This document shows positions 24,055 through 32,180 of a DNA stretch of 64,000 bases, piece by piece (position 1 is the stretch's first letter; the number at the start of each line of letters is the position of its first letter). Source of the DNA: a bacterium. GTDB taxonomy: Bacteria; Zixibacteria; MSB-5A5; WJJR01. Under the pieces are notes generated by a model. It searched no databases and was not told the origin of the DNA. It saw only the letters and a list, made by a program, of their open reading frames with translations. The DNA is taken from the NCBI GenBank assembly GCA_021813505.1, contig JAKAKI010000075.1, positions 1 through 64,000 of the forward strand. Direction: 5' to 3'. A program made the translations under genes and the position numbers.

Positions 24055-24930
24055 ATGCAAATAGCAATCATTGGTTCGGTCAACTGCGATGAGGTCTGGA
24101 CCGTCGAAGGCCGGCACCGCCGTGGCTGGGGTGGAATCCTGTACAATATCGCGGCGCTGGCACAGCATCTCCCGACGAAGGCGACAGTGCTTCCAATTGC
24201 CCGGCTTGGCCGCGATGCCCAGCGCCCGGTCGGCCGATGGTTGCGTACTCTGCGGCAGGTGGATACGTCCGCGCTGCTGCCGATGGCGCGTGCCGGCAAC
24301 CTCTGTGAGATGCGCTACAAGAACGCCGATGAGCGCTACGAACGGCTGCTTCACAGGGTTCCTCCTCTGACGTATTCCGACCTCCACCCGGCACTCACGG
24401 CGGAATTGATTCTGGTGAATTTCATTTCCGGAAACGATATCACGATCGGGGCATTGGAACGATTGCGCCGTGATTACAGAGGTCTGATCTACATGGACAT
24501 CCACAGTTATCTTCTGGGCCGCCGTCGCGACGCCACCCGTTTCGCGCGCCGGCCCACTGGCTGGCGGCGCATCCTCGCCTGCGCAGATGTCCTCCAAATG
24601 AACGAAGTGGAATTCGCGACTCTCTCGGGGCAACCTGCGTCGCCCCAATCTGTCTTGGAGTGGACCACTGAAACGATGGCTTCGATGAAGTGCCGGTGCA
24701 TGATGGTCACCCTCGGGGCACTCGGCTCCTACTGTCTGACTCGCCGGAAAGAAAGGTGGAGGCTGAGGCACTTCCCCTCGGGACATCGTCCCCGTGGTGC
24801 CGATCCCACTGGATGCGGCGACACCTTTTCGGGACTTTGGATCGCCTCCTGGGTGAGAAACTCCGACCTGCTCGAATGCGCCCGCATCGCGACGACAGGT
24901 GCCGCGAAGCCGATCCGGCCAATGGCCTAA
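24055..24930 (+). CDS. PfkB-family carbohydrate kinase
   Basis: This is a 291-aa ribokinase-fold sugar kinase. The N-terminal GSVNCDEVWTVEG and GGILYNIAALAQHLP match the PfkB substrate-binding region, and DPTGCGDTFSGLWIASWV (about 258-275) is the PfkB signature with the catalytic Asp in TGCGDTF. The C terminus is short (GAAKPIRPMA) compared with most family members, so a small truncation is possible. The substrate cannot be inferred from the sequence; the position after the heptosyltransferase suggests a sugar involved in envelope glycans, but it is not the HldA enzyme, which is encoded elsewhere in the window. Confidence 0.8.
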   Translation: MQIAIIGSVNCDEVWTVEGRHRRGWGGILYNIAALAQHLPTKATVLPIARLGRDAQRPVGRWLRTLRQVDTSALLPMARAGNLCEMRYKNADERYERLLHRVPPLTYSDLHPALTAELILVNFISGNDITIGALERLRRDYRGLIYMDIHSYLLGRRRDATRFARRPTGWRRILACADVLQMNEVEFATLSGQPASPQSVLEWTTETMASMKCRCMMVTLGALGSYCLTRRKERWRLRHFPSGHRPRGADPTGCGDTFSGLWIASWVRNSDLLECARIATTGAAKPIRPMA

Positions 24931-25021
24931 ACCTTCTCTCAGGCGTGTTGACTCGGACGACAGCCGGACATTAGTTTCCCCCGCCGTGCACTGACACGGC
25001 TGCTCTTTCACGGGAGGGTTA

Positions 25022-26464
25022 ATGAAAGACAGGCTGAAAACTGCCATCGACTACCTGAAATCCAAGGGTGCATCTTATGGCGATATCCGGTATGTCCGCA
25101 CGACCGCAGAGAATATCAAGGTCACCAATGAAACAGTCGATACGCTCGCACATGATGTCAGCCAGGGATTCGGCATCCGGGTCCTCGCCGATGGCGCGTG
25201 GGGGTTCGCGTCCTCTGCCATTTGCACCCAAGGCGAAATGCGCAAAGTCGCCAACCGTGCTCTGCAGATCGCCAAAGCCAGTGCCCTGACTCAACGTGAG
25301 AAAGTCAAACTGGCCGACGTCGAACCATACGTGGACCGCTACGAGACCACGGTGGCCACTGATCCCTTCGATGTAAAACTCGCGCGGAAACTCGACTTGC
25401 TTCTGGGCGTGAACAAGATCCTGACCAAAGGATCCAAGGTTCGCGTCGCCGAATCCTCGATGGATTTCTACCGGACCGAAAAGATGTTTCTCTCAACCGA
25501 GGGGGCGGACATTGAACAGGTCCTGACCGAGAGCGGCGCCGGGTACACCGCGACCGCGGTCGAGTCGGGCGAAGTGCAGCGGAGATCGTATCCGAATTCC
25601 CACCGGGGCGACTTCGGGACCGGCGGTTACGAACTGATCGAACGGATGAAGCTCCTCGATCACGCCGAGCGTGTTCGGGAGGAAGCCGTCGCGCTCCTGA
25701 CCGCGCCAGTTTGCCCGTCGGGTCCGCGGACGATCATCATTGATTCATCGCAAATGGCACTCCAGGTTCATGAATCCTGTGGCCACCCGACAGAACTCGA
25801 CCGGGTTCTTGGCACCGAAATCTCGCTGGCCGGCGGGAGCTTTCTGACACTCGATAAGCGGGGGAAACTCCGCTATGGCTCCAGGATCGTCAACATTGTC
25901 GCCGATGCGACTTGTCCCGGCGGCTTGGGTTCCTTCGGATACGATGACGAGGGAGTCAAGGCCCAGCGCTTTGATCTGGTGCGCGAGGGGATGTTCGTCG
26001 GTTACCTGACGTCGCGCGAAACCGCGCCGATTTTAGGTGAGCGGTCGAACGGAACGATGCGTGCCGACGGCTGGAACCGTCTGCCGCTGATTCGCATGAC
26101 CAATATCAATCTGGAGCCGGGCACGGCCGTTTACAACGACTTGCTGGCAGACTCGGATGGCGCCTTGCTCTTGGATACAAACAAGTCGTGGTCAATCGAT
26201 GACCAGCGGCTCAACTTCCAGTTCGGCCTCGAAGCGGCCTGGGAGATCCGTGGCGGCAAGAAGGGGCAGTTGTACAAAAACCCGGTCTACACCGGCATCA
26301 CACCGGAGTTTTGGAACTCCTGCGATGCGATTTGCAATCGCGACAGTTGGCACGTCTGGGGTGTGCCGAATTGCGGCAAGGGGGAACCGATGCAGACTGC
26401 GCGCGTGGCGCATGGTGCGTCGCCGGCGCGTTTCCGTAATGTCATGGTGGGGGTGGGCCAATGA
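25022..26464 (+). CDS. tldD: TldD-like metalloprotease subunit
   Basis: This 480-aa protein is the zinc-bearing subunit of the heterodimeric TldD/TldE protease, which degrades unfolded peptides and matures some RiPPs and acts on CcdA. The HExxxH motif is visible (HESCGH, His250-Glu251-His255), with the family C-terminal cysteines in GVPNCGKGEPMQTARVAHG. Length is normal. A good ribosome binding site (GGGAGGG) precedes ATG 25022. It overlaps pmbA by 4 bp (ATGA), so the two subunits are translationally coupled, as expected for a complex. Confidence 0.95.
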   Translation: MKDRLKTAIDYLKSKGASYGDIRYVRTTAENIKVTNETVDTLAHDVSQGFGIRVLADGAWGFASSAICTQGEMRKVANRALQIAKASALTQREKVKLADVEPYVDRYETTVATDPFDVKLARKLDLLLGVNKILTKGSKVRVAESSMDFYRTEKMFLSTEGADIEQVLTESGAGYTATAVESGEVQRRSYPNSHRGDFGTGGYELIERMKLLDHAERVREEAVALLTAPVCPSGPRTIIIDSSQMALQVHESCGHPTELDRVLGTEISLAGGSFLTLDKRGKLRYGSRIVNIVADATCPGGLGSFGYDDEGVKAQRFDLVREGMFVGYLTSRETAPILGERSNGTMRADGWNRLPLIRMTNINLEPGTAVYNDLLADSDGALLLDTNKSWSIDDQRLNFQFGLEAAWEIRGGKKGQLYKNPVYTGITPEFWNSCDAICNRDSWHVWGVPNCGKGEPMQTARVAHGASPARFRNVMVGVGQ

Positions 26465-27813
26465 TCGGCACCGACAAAATCCACAGCATGTTGCAGGCGG
26501 CACTCGATCTGAATATGGGCGATCAAGCCGATGCCGTCTTTCTCGGCTCCGAATCCGGACTCACACGATTCGCGAACTCCACGATCCATCAAAACGTCGC
26601 CGAGACACAGAGCAAGGTCTACTTCCGCGTTGCAATAGGGAAGAAGCTTGGCGTCGCCTCGACCAACTCGTTCACCGGCGCCGATCTCAAACGCGCCTAC
26701 AAGAGCGCGGCGAAAATCGCCAAGGTCCAAAGAGAGAATCCGCACTTCGTCTCGCTTCCCAAGCCCGCGGTCTATCCCACGATGGACACATTCTTCGAAG
26801 GGACCGCCAAGTTCACGCCGCGCCAACGGGCGATGAAAGTGAAATCCATCATCGACCGGGCCGGTCGCAAAAATTGCACCGTGGCGGGTTCACTCTCAAG
26901 CGGATCCGGCGAACTTGCCGTGGTCAATACGCTCGGCGTCAAAGCCTATCAGCGAATCTCCAGTTCCTCGGTGAACGTCATTGCAATGGGAGCGACGTCA
27001 TCCGGTTACGCCGAAGGACTGTCGCGCAACGTCGAGGATCTGGATTTTCGCGCCATCGCGGGCACGGCGGTTGACCGAGCCGTGCGTTGTGCCAACCCTG
27101 TGGAAATGCCCCCCGGCGAATACGAGGTTATCCTCGAGCCGGCGGCGGTCGCTTCGCTGATCGAATGGGTCAACTACATCGGATTCGGTTCCAAGCCGTT
27201 CCAGGAAAACACATCCTTCATGGCCGGACGCCTAGGCGAGAAGATCACCGGCGACGCGGTCACCATCTATGACGACGGTACAGACCCCACGGCGATCGCA
27301 TTCCCGTTCGATTTTGAAGGTGTTCCCAAACGCAAAGTGGAACTCATCACGAACGGTGTGGCCAAAGGGGTCGTCTACGACTCGATTACGGCTGTCCGCG
27401 GAGGATGTGAATCAACCGGGCACGCGCTGACTCCGGATGCTTCCGGAGAAGGCGGATTGGCCCTCAACGTATTCGTGCAAACCGGCAAATCCTCTCTGCC
27501 CGAGATGATCGCCAATGTCGAGAATGGGCTTCTGGTCACCCGGTTCCACTACATCAACGGTTTCATCGACACACCACATGCCGTGTTGACCGGGATGACA
27601 CGCGACGGCCTCATGCAGATCAAGAACGGCCGGCTCAAGGGCGGCGTGAAGAACCTGCGCTTTACCGACAGCATCCTGCGCGCCTTTGGCACCGTCAAGG
27701 CGCTTTCAGCGGAGCGCCAGTTGATCAACGCCTGGTGGGATTCGCTTGGCTGTATCTCCGCCCCGGCCATGCATCTTGGGTCATTCCGGTTCACCGGGCA
27801 GACCGATTTCTAA
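26461..27813 (+). CDS. pmbA: TldE/PmbA-like subunit
   Basis: This 450-aa protein is the partner of TldD. It lacks the HExxxH zinc motif, as do all TldE/PmbA proteins. Family segments include ALDLNMGDQADAVFLGSES, YEVILEPAAVASLIEWV, NTSFMAGRLGEKI and GLLVTRFHYINGFID. The ATGA overlap at 26461-26464 couples its translation to tldD. It is followed by a GC-rich hairpin (27937-27963) and the tandem-repeat secreted protein, which has its own ribosome binding site. Confidence 0.93.
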   Translation: MIGTDKIHSMLQAALDLNMGDQADAVFLGSESGLTRFANSTIHQNVAETQSKVYFRVAIGKKLGVASTNSFTGADLKRAYKSAAKIAKVQRENPHFVSLPKPAVYPTMDTFFEGTAKFTPRQRAMKVKSIIDRAGRKNCTVAGSLSSGSGELAVVNTLGVKAYQRISSSSVNVIAMGATSSGYAEGLSRNVEDLDFRAIAGTAVDRAVRCANPVEMPPGEYEVILEPAAVASLIEWVNYIGFGSKPFQENTSFMAGRLGEKITGDAVTIYDDGTDPTAIAFPFDFEGVPKRKVELITNGVAKGVVYDSITAVRGGCESTGHALTPDASGEGGLALNVFVQTGKSSLPEMIANVENGLLVTRFHYINGFIDTPHAVLTGMTRDGLMQIKNGRLKGGVKNLRFTDSILRAFGTVKALSAERQLINAWWDSLGCISAPAMHLGSFRFTGQTDF

Positions 27814-27936
27814 GCGGTTCCGGCGGTTGTTTCGCCGTCGGCGAGCCGGTTACGATGAGCGCAATGGCAGCATCTGATTGCAGCGTGAAGGTTTATGAAA
27901 CTTGCCCTGCTGTTGTCCGTATTTGGCTATTGATTG

Positions 27937-27963
27937 CCCGGCAGGGGTGCCAACCCTGCCGGG
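27937..27963. repeat. GC-rich hairpin downstream of pmbA
   Basis: CCCGGCAGGG pairs perfectly with CCCTGCCGGG around a 7-nt loop. No T-tract follows, so it is a stem-loop or REP-like unit and not a classical terminator. It lies in the 197-bp gap before the next gene. Confidence 0.5.
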
Positions 27964-28010
27964 ACAGTCAGGGAACGACGCCGGACAGTCATCAGGAAGG
28001 TTGATGCAGG

Positions 28011-29798
28011 ATGGTAAAGTGTAAACCGACGGTCGCAATCGCAATTCTAAGCGCTATCTGCCTTTTCGCCCCCTCCTCCGCTGTTGGAAACGACACCACA
28101 ATTGAGCTCAAACGTGTCGCTGCGGGTGAAGTCCAATCCACATTCTTTGCCGTCAAAAGTCCTCTCTCAGTTCGAATCGAAGCCGTCGGTGGCCAGTGGG
28201 AGGGCAGCGACCACATGTTCGCCTACGCATGGGTCATTGATGCCCAGACGCGCGACATGGTATGGTCGATGGACGAAGAAATCACCGGCGGTATTAAGGG
28301 TTCAAAGTGGTTGCGGCGTTACGATGAGAAGACCGGCCTCAAACCGGGAACGTACGAACTCTTCTTTTACGCGGGGCGGCCCGGCTTCCTGGATGGCGGG
28401 GCGGACTTCGAAAGTCTCTCCCAAGCGCTCAAGGCCCTGGGACGCTGGCTCAATGACCACAGCAAGGACATCAAAGACTCGCGCTTCGGCACGGAATTGA
28501 CTGAGAAGTGTTTTGTCCGTCTCACCGGCGACGCGAACTTTTTGGCCCCAGTGGCATCTCCAACTACTACAACGCCCGTCGTCAGTCTGCTGCAACCCGG
28601 TGAGAACGCCTACTTGAGCAAGGGATTTTCGCTGTCGTCTGACGCCGATTTCCAGGTCTACTCGGTGGGTGAGTACTCAGAGTCGAGTGACCACATGGTC
28701 GACTGGGGATGGATTATCAACGCCCGTAATCGAAACCACGTGTGGGAAATGGACGGACGGAACACCGATTGGGCAGGAGGGGCCGAGAAGAATCGCCGCT
28801 TCCGCGATCGCATCCACCTCAAAGCCGGCGACTACGTAGCTTTCTACGTCACCGACGACTCGCACACACCCGATGGCTGGAACGCCGATCCTCCGTACGA
28901 TCCCGATGCCTGGGGGCTTCAGATCATCCCGCTTGCGGCCGGCGACCGCGCCAAAGTCAGACCCTACACAGAGTCCCGCCAGCCGGACGCGATCGTGCGT
29001 CTGGTCGGCATCGGCGACAACGAACTCAAGTCCGCGGCGTTCCGTGTCTCACGGCCGTCCAGCCTGCGGGTATACGCCATCGGCGAAGAAGATCGTTTTA
29101 ATGACCGCATGGCGGACAATGCCTGGATCGTCCGCGCCGGACGCTCCTCCAAGATATGGACCATGACACCTGATAACACGCAGCCCGCCGGCGGCGCTGC
29201 CAAGAATCGGCTGTTCGACGGAGTCGTGTCCTTCGATCCGGGCGATTACGTTGTCTACTACGCGTCCGACGGCTCGCACTCCTACGCCGGAGGCTGGAAC
29301 TCAGACCCGCCTTATGATCAAAAATCGTACGGCGTGACCATCTACCAAGGCGATTCCGCCGGGGCATCCGCGCAGGTCGTTTCCATCGCGCAAACTGATA
29401 TCGCGAAGCCCAACGTCCTGGCCGAAGTCACGCATGTGCGTGACGACGAAGAACGGAAGACGTCATTCTCGCTGACGTCTCCCACGCGTGTTCACATTCA
29501 CGCGGTGGGGGAGGGAACACGGGGCGGGATGGCCGATTATGGCTGGATCGAAAACGACCTCACCGGTGACGTTGTTTGGGAAATGACCTACCGGAAAACG
29601 GTCCATGCCGGAGGCGCTGAAAAGAACCGTTCTGTGGACCAGACGATCCTGCTCGACAAGGGAGAGTACATCGTCCATTACACCACCGATGGCTCACATG
29701 CCTTTGGCGACTGGAATGATACGCCCCCCGATGACCCCGCCTTCTGGGGTATCGTCGTCAGTCGAGCCGAGAGGTCCGGCGACGAAATTCCCCGCTGA
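28011..29798 (+). CDS. Secreted protein of four tandem ~140-aa repeats, unknown family
   Basis: A 595-aa exported protein with a clear signal peptide (MVKCKPTVAIAILSAICLF, cleaved near SSAVG). The rest is four divergent copies of one domain (about 28-175, 190-320, 335-460 and 475-590). Each copy shows a core of the form: strand pattern F-x-V-xSPSxVRIYAVGE, then D-x-MxDYGWI, VWEMxxxxTxxAGGAxKNR, AGDYVxYYxxDGSH, and WNxxPPDDPxxWGIxI. The first copy is the most divergent (it lacks the AGGAxKNR core). I do not recognise the family; the all-beta, repeated architecture suggests extracellular binding, perhaps carbohydrate or calcium. The gene is monocistronic and convergent with a Ser/Thr kinase gene. 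Alternative: a periplasmic sensor-type repeat. Confidence 0.85.
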   Translation: MVKCKPTVAIAILSAICLFAPSSAVGNDTTIELKRVAAGEVQSTFFAVKSPLSVRIEAVGGQWEGSDHMFAYAWVIDAQTRDMVWSMDEEITGGIKGSKWLRRYDEKTGLKPGTYELFFYAGRPGFLDGGADFESLSQALKALGRWLNDHSKDIKDSRFGTELTEKCFVRLTGDANFLAPVASPTTTTPVVSLLQPGENAYLSKGFSLSSDADFQVYSVGEYSESSDHMVDWGWIINARNRNHVWEMDGRNTDWAGGAEKNRRFRDRIHLKAGDYVAFYVTDDSHTPDGWNADPPYDPDAWGLQIIPLAAGDRAKVRPYTESRQPDAIVRLVGIGDNELKSAAFRVSRPSSLRVYAIGEEDRFNDRMADNAWIVRAGRSSKIWTMTPDNTQPAGGAAKNRLFDGVVSFDPGDYVVYYASDGSHSYAGGWNSDPPYDQKSYGVTIYQGDSAGASAQVVSIAQTDIAKPNVLAEVTHVRDDEERKTSFSLTSPTRVHIHAVGEGTRGGMADYGWIENDLTGDVVWEMTYRKTVHAGGAEKNRSVDQTILLDKGEYIVHYTTDGSHAFGDWNDTPPDDPAFWGIVVSRAERSGDEIPR

Positions 29799-29841
29799 CG
29801 GCCAAGTTTCTTGTGATCAATAGGGTAGTGCGGATGCTGAA

Positions 29842-29857
29842 CTGACAAACCTGTCAG
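29842..29857. terminator. Weak hairpin between convergent genes
   Basis: CTGACA-AACC-TGTCAG is a short perfect hairpin with no T-tract, located between the stop codons of the repeat protein and of the kinase gene, overlapping the latter's stop. Confidence 0.3.
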
Positions 29858-31827
29858 AATAGCTCCGTGAAGTGCGGATCCAGCGACACCTCGATTGCCG
29901 ATGGGGAGCGCGGCAACGTCAGCGCTTCGTCCAATAGAGCCTTTGTTTCAGGACCGGGAGCGACCCAGGACAGCGCGCAGGCGCCGTAGAAGGCGACGAG
30001 GCCATCCTTGGAGTCAAGTTCACGCGCCATCAGCGCCAGTGTTCGCGCCCTCCCGCCGTCGCCCATTGCCCCAGTAGCGATGGCCTCGATGGCTCGCGGA
30101 TATGGATCCGTTGGGTCGCGCCGGCCGAGCTGGTTGGACTCCTCACGGGACCGCTGAAACGACGCGACGGCTTGCTCCTCGTTCTTGAGCAAACGCTGGG
30201 TCAGTCCCATGTAGTAGCAAGCGAGAAAGGAAAACGTCTGATCGCCACAGGCCGAAGAGAACGACTCCGCCGCCATCGCGTGGTTCTTCTCGAGTAATCC
30301 CAGAAGCCCAACGTCTACCAACGTATTCGGATCACCCTGAAACTGCAGCGATTGTTGGAAACTCCTGCGTGCCGGACCGAATTCGCCTGCCGCCCGTTGC
30401 GCCATCGCGAGATCGTAGTAGGCCCGCCCTGACTTGCGATCAAGGCCGATGGCTTCCTGCGCCAGCGTGGCGCTCAGAGCGTAATCCTTGCGGTAGTAGT
30501 AGATCCGCGCCAAGAGCAACGCGGCGTCCAGATTGTCCTCCTGGAGCTTGCGCGTTTCCTGTGCGGCATGTTCCGCTTCCGTGAGGTCATGTGCTTCCAC
30601 GGCGCACCAGCCCAGCGACAGATGCGCGGCGACATACTTTGTATCAAGCTCGATCGCGCGCACAAAGCACTCACGCGCGCCGGTGAATTCCCGCCGCATC
30701 ATGTGAATGCGGCCCAGCGAGCGGTGGGTCTCCGGACGCTCGGGATCCAGATCCAGCGCCTGGCGGCAATACATCTCCGCACGGGCCAGCACGGAGAGTG
30801 AGCGCTCGAAATACGACATGTACCGGAAAATGGCCACGTCCGCCAGGCCGGCGTACGCCAGTGCGAATCGCGGATCGGCCTCTTTGGCGGCGCGGAACTC
30901 CTCCTCCGCCCAGTCCATATCTTGTTTGGTCGAGCCTTCATAATAGCGCAGGCCGCGCCGGTAGTGTTCGAGGACCTTGCCGGCTGGGAGCGTGCTCAAC
31001 GTGGTGACAGCCCCCGGCGCGCCATCGGACGCGGCGATCAGGGTCCGCTCCATCTCCGCCGCCGTGGCGTACCGGTAACCGGGCTGCGTCGCGAGAGCGC
31101 GCATCAACATCGGCGCCAGAAACTTCGGGGGCTCCGGGAAGACGAAGGCTGGTTCGGCCGCCTTCTCGCTCAGAATCGCATACGAATACGCGTAGTAATT
31201 CTGCCACTCGAACGGGTGCCGCCCGGTTCCCAACTCGTACAACACAGCGCCGGCCGAGAACACATCGGACTGGGGCGTGAGTTTCTTGTTCAGGACATGC
31301 TCAGGCGAGGCGTACCCTGGAGTCACGCCGATGGTCGAGGAGGTGAAGTCCTTGTGGCGCGCGAGGCCAAAATCGACCAGCTTGGGAACGAAGGACTTTG
31401 TGAGGAGAATATTCCGCGGCGAAATATCGCCATGGACAATGCCCTGGCGATGCGCCTCGGCCAATCCGCTCACGATTCCCAGGGCGACGGCACGGTACTC
31501 CTCCCACGTGCGGATCCCCGTCTCCATGAAGTCGGTCAGCGGCGGTCCGTCGACCAGCTCCATGAAGATGAATCCATGCTCCTCATCGACATCGTAGACC
31601 GCGGCCACATTGGGGTGCCGCAGCTTGGCGGCGATCTGCGCCTCCTTGACCGCTTTTGAGACGCCCGACTTTGATTTCATCTTGCCCGCCTCCAGGATCT
31701 TCAACGCCCAAGGAGTCTGCAATCGGGTGTTGAATACCTGGTACACAGCCGCGAAACCCCCCTCACCGAGCCTCTCGCCGAGCTGAATGTGATCTGGGAG
31801 ATGGGAGATGATGGCGTCTCGGTCCAT
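29854..31827 (-). CDS. Ser/Thr protein kinase with C-terminal TPR region
   Basis: This 657-aa protein has a Hanks-type kinase domain (about 15-270) and no visible transmembrane segment, then TPR-like repeats (about 290-600). The kinase has the glycine loop GERLGEGGFAAVY, Lys43 in ALKILE, the catalytic loop HGDISPRN (Asp134, Asn139), DFG (152-154) and SDVFSAGAVLYELGTG. The loop reads HGD rather than HRD, so it is a non-RD-type kinase. Repeats are recognisable from PERPETHRSLGRIHMMRREF and AAHLSLGWCAVEAHDLTEAE. Divergent from the dockerin-tailed protein at 32181. The substrate is unknown; TPRs suggest protein-protein interactions. Confidence 0.9.
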   Translation of the reverse strand: MDRDAIISHLPDHIQLGERLGEGGFAAVYQVFNTRLQTPWALKILEAGKMKSKSGVSKAVKEAQIAAKLRHPNVAAVYDVDEEHGFIFMELVDGPPLTDFMETGIRTWEEYRAVALGIVSGLAEAHRQGIVHGDISPRNILLTKSFVPKLVDFGLARHKDFTSSTIGVTPGYASPEHVLNKKLTPQSDVFSAGAVLYELGTGRHPFEWQNYYAYSYAILSEKAAEPAFVFPEPPKFLAPMLMRALATQPGYRYATAAEMERTLIAASDGAPGAVTTLSTLPAGKVLEHYRRGLRYYEGSTKQDMDWAEEEFRAAKEADPRFALAYAGLADVAIFRYMSYFERSLSVLARAEMYCRQALDLDPERPETHRSLGRIHMMRREFTGARECFVRAIELDTKYVAAHLSLGWCAVEAHDLTEAEHAAQETRKLQEDNLDAALLLARIYYYRKDYALSATLAQEAIGLDRKSGRAYYDLAMAQRAAGEFGPARRSFQQSLQFQGDPNTLVDVGLLGLLEKNHAMAAESFSSACGDQTFSFLACYYMGLTQRLLKNEEQAVASFQRSREESNQLGRRDPTDPYPRAIEAIATGAMGDGGRARTLALMARELDSKDGLVAFYGACALSWVAPGPETKALLDEALTLPRSPSAIEVSLDPHFTELF

Positions 31828-32012
31828 GGGGGGGAGGACCTGTCCTTCTTGATTCAGGTCGTTGAAGTGCCTGTTTGCTCAACTCATGGCTCGCAAAATA
31901 GCTATTGGCAATCGGGTAATCAACGGCCACCAGGGGCGGGCCGGACACAGCCAGGCGCAAAGAGGTCGGCCTGGCCGGCCGCGCCACGCCGGCTGAGGGG
32001 ATGAAAACCCGC

Positions 32013-32052
32013 TTGCCGTCTCCGAAAAGTGAATTATATTGCAACGTAATTC
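32013..32052 (+). promoter_or_regulatory. Promoter with overlapping palindrome upstream of 32181
   Basis: TTGCCG (32013-32018), 16-bp spacer, TATATT (32035-32040). A 22-bp inverted repeat GAATTA-N10-TAATTC (32031-32052) overlaps the -10 box and could be an operator. The rest of the 353-bp intergenic stretch 31828-32180 holds the divergent kinase upstream region; I see no other gene in it. The transcript leader would be about 135 nt. Confidence 0.4.
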
Positions 32053-32180
32053 ATCCGCTTTCGTATGGTGAACTAACAGTTTGCCGGTCGTCTCGCGGGA
32101 TCAACAGGTAGGAAACATAAACATCGCGGCCGAGTTCGTAGTACGGCCGCGCATCCCACCGCAAGCGGGGGAGGTGCAAA

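Noticed and set aside
24055-24930. Frameshift in the PfkB kinase gene
   Set aside because: The protein ends a little short of the usual length, but the core signature is intact and no alternative frame continues a recognisable family tail.
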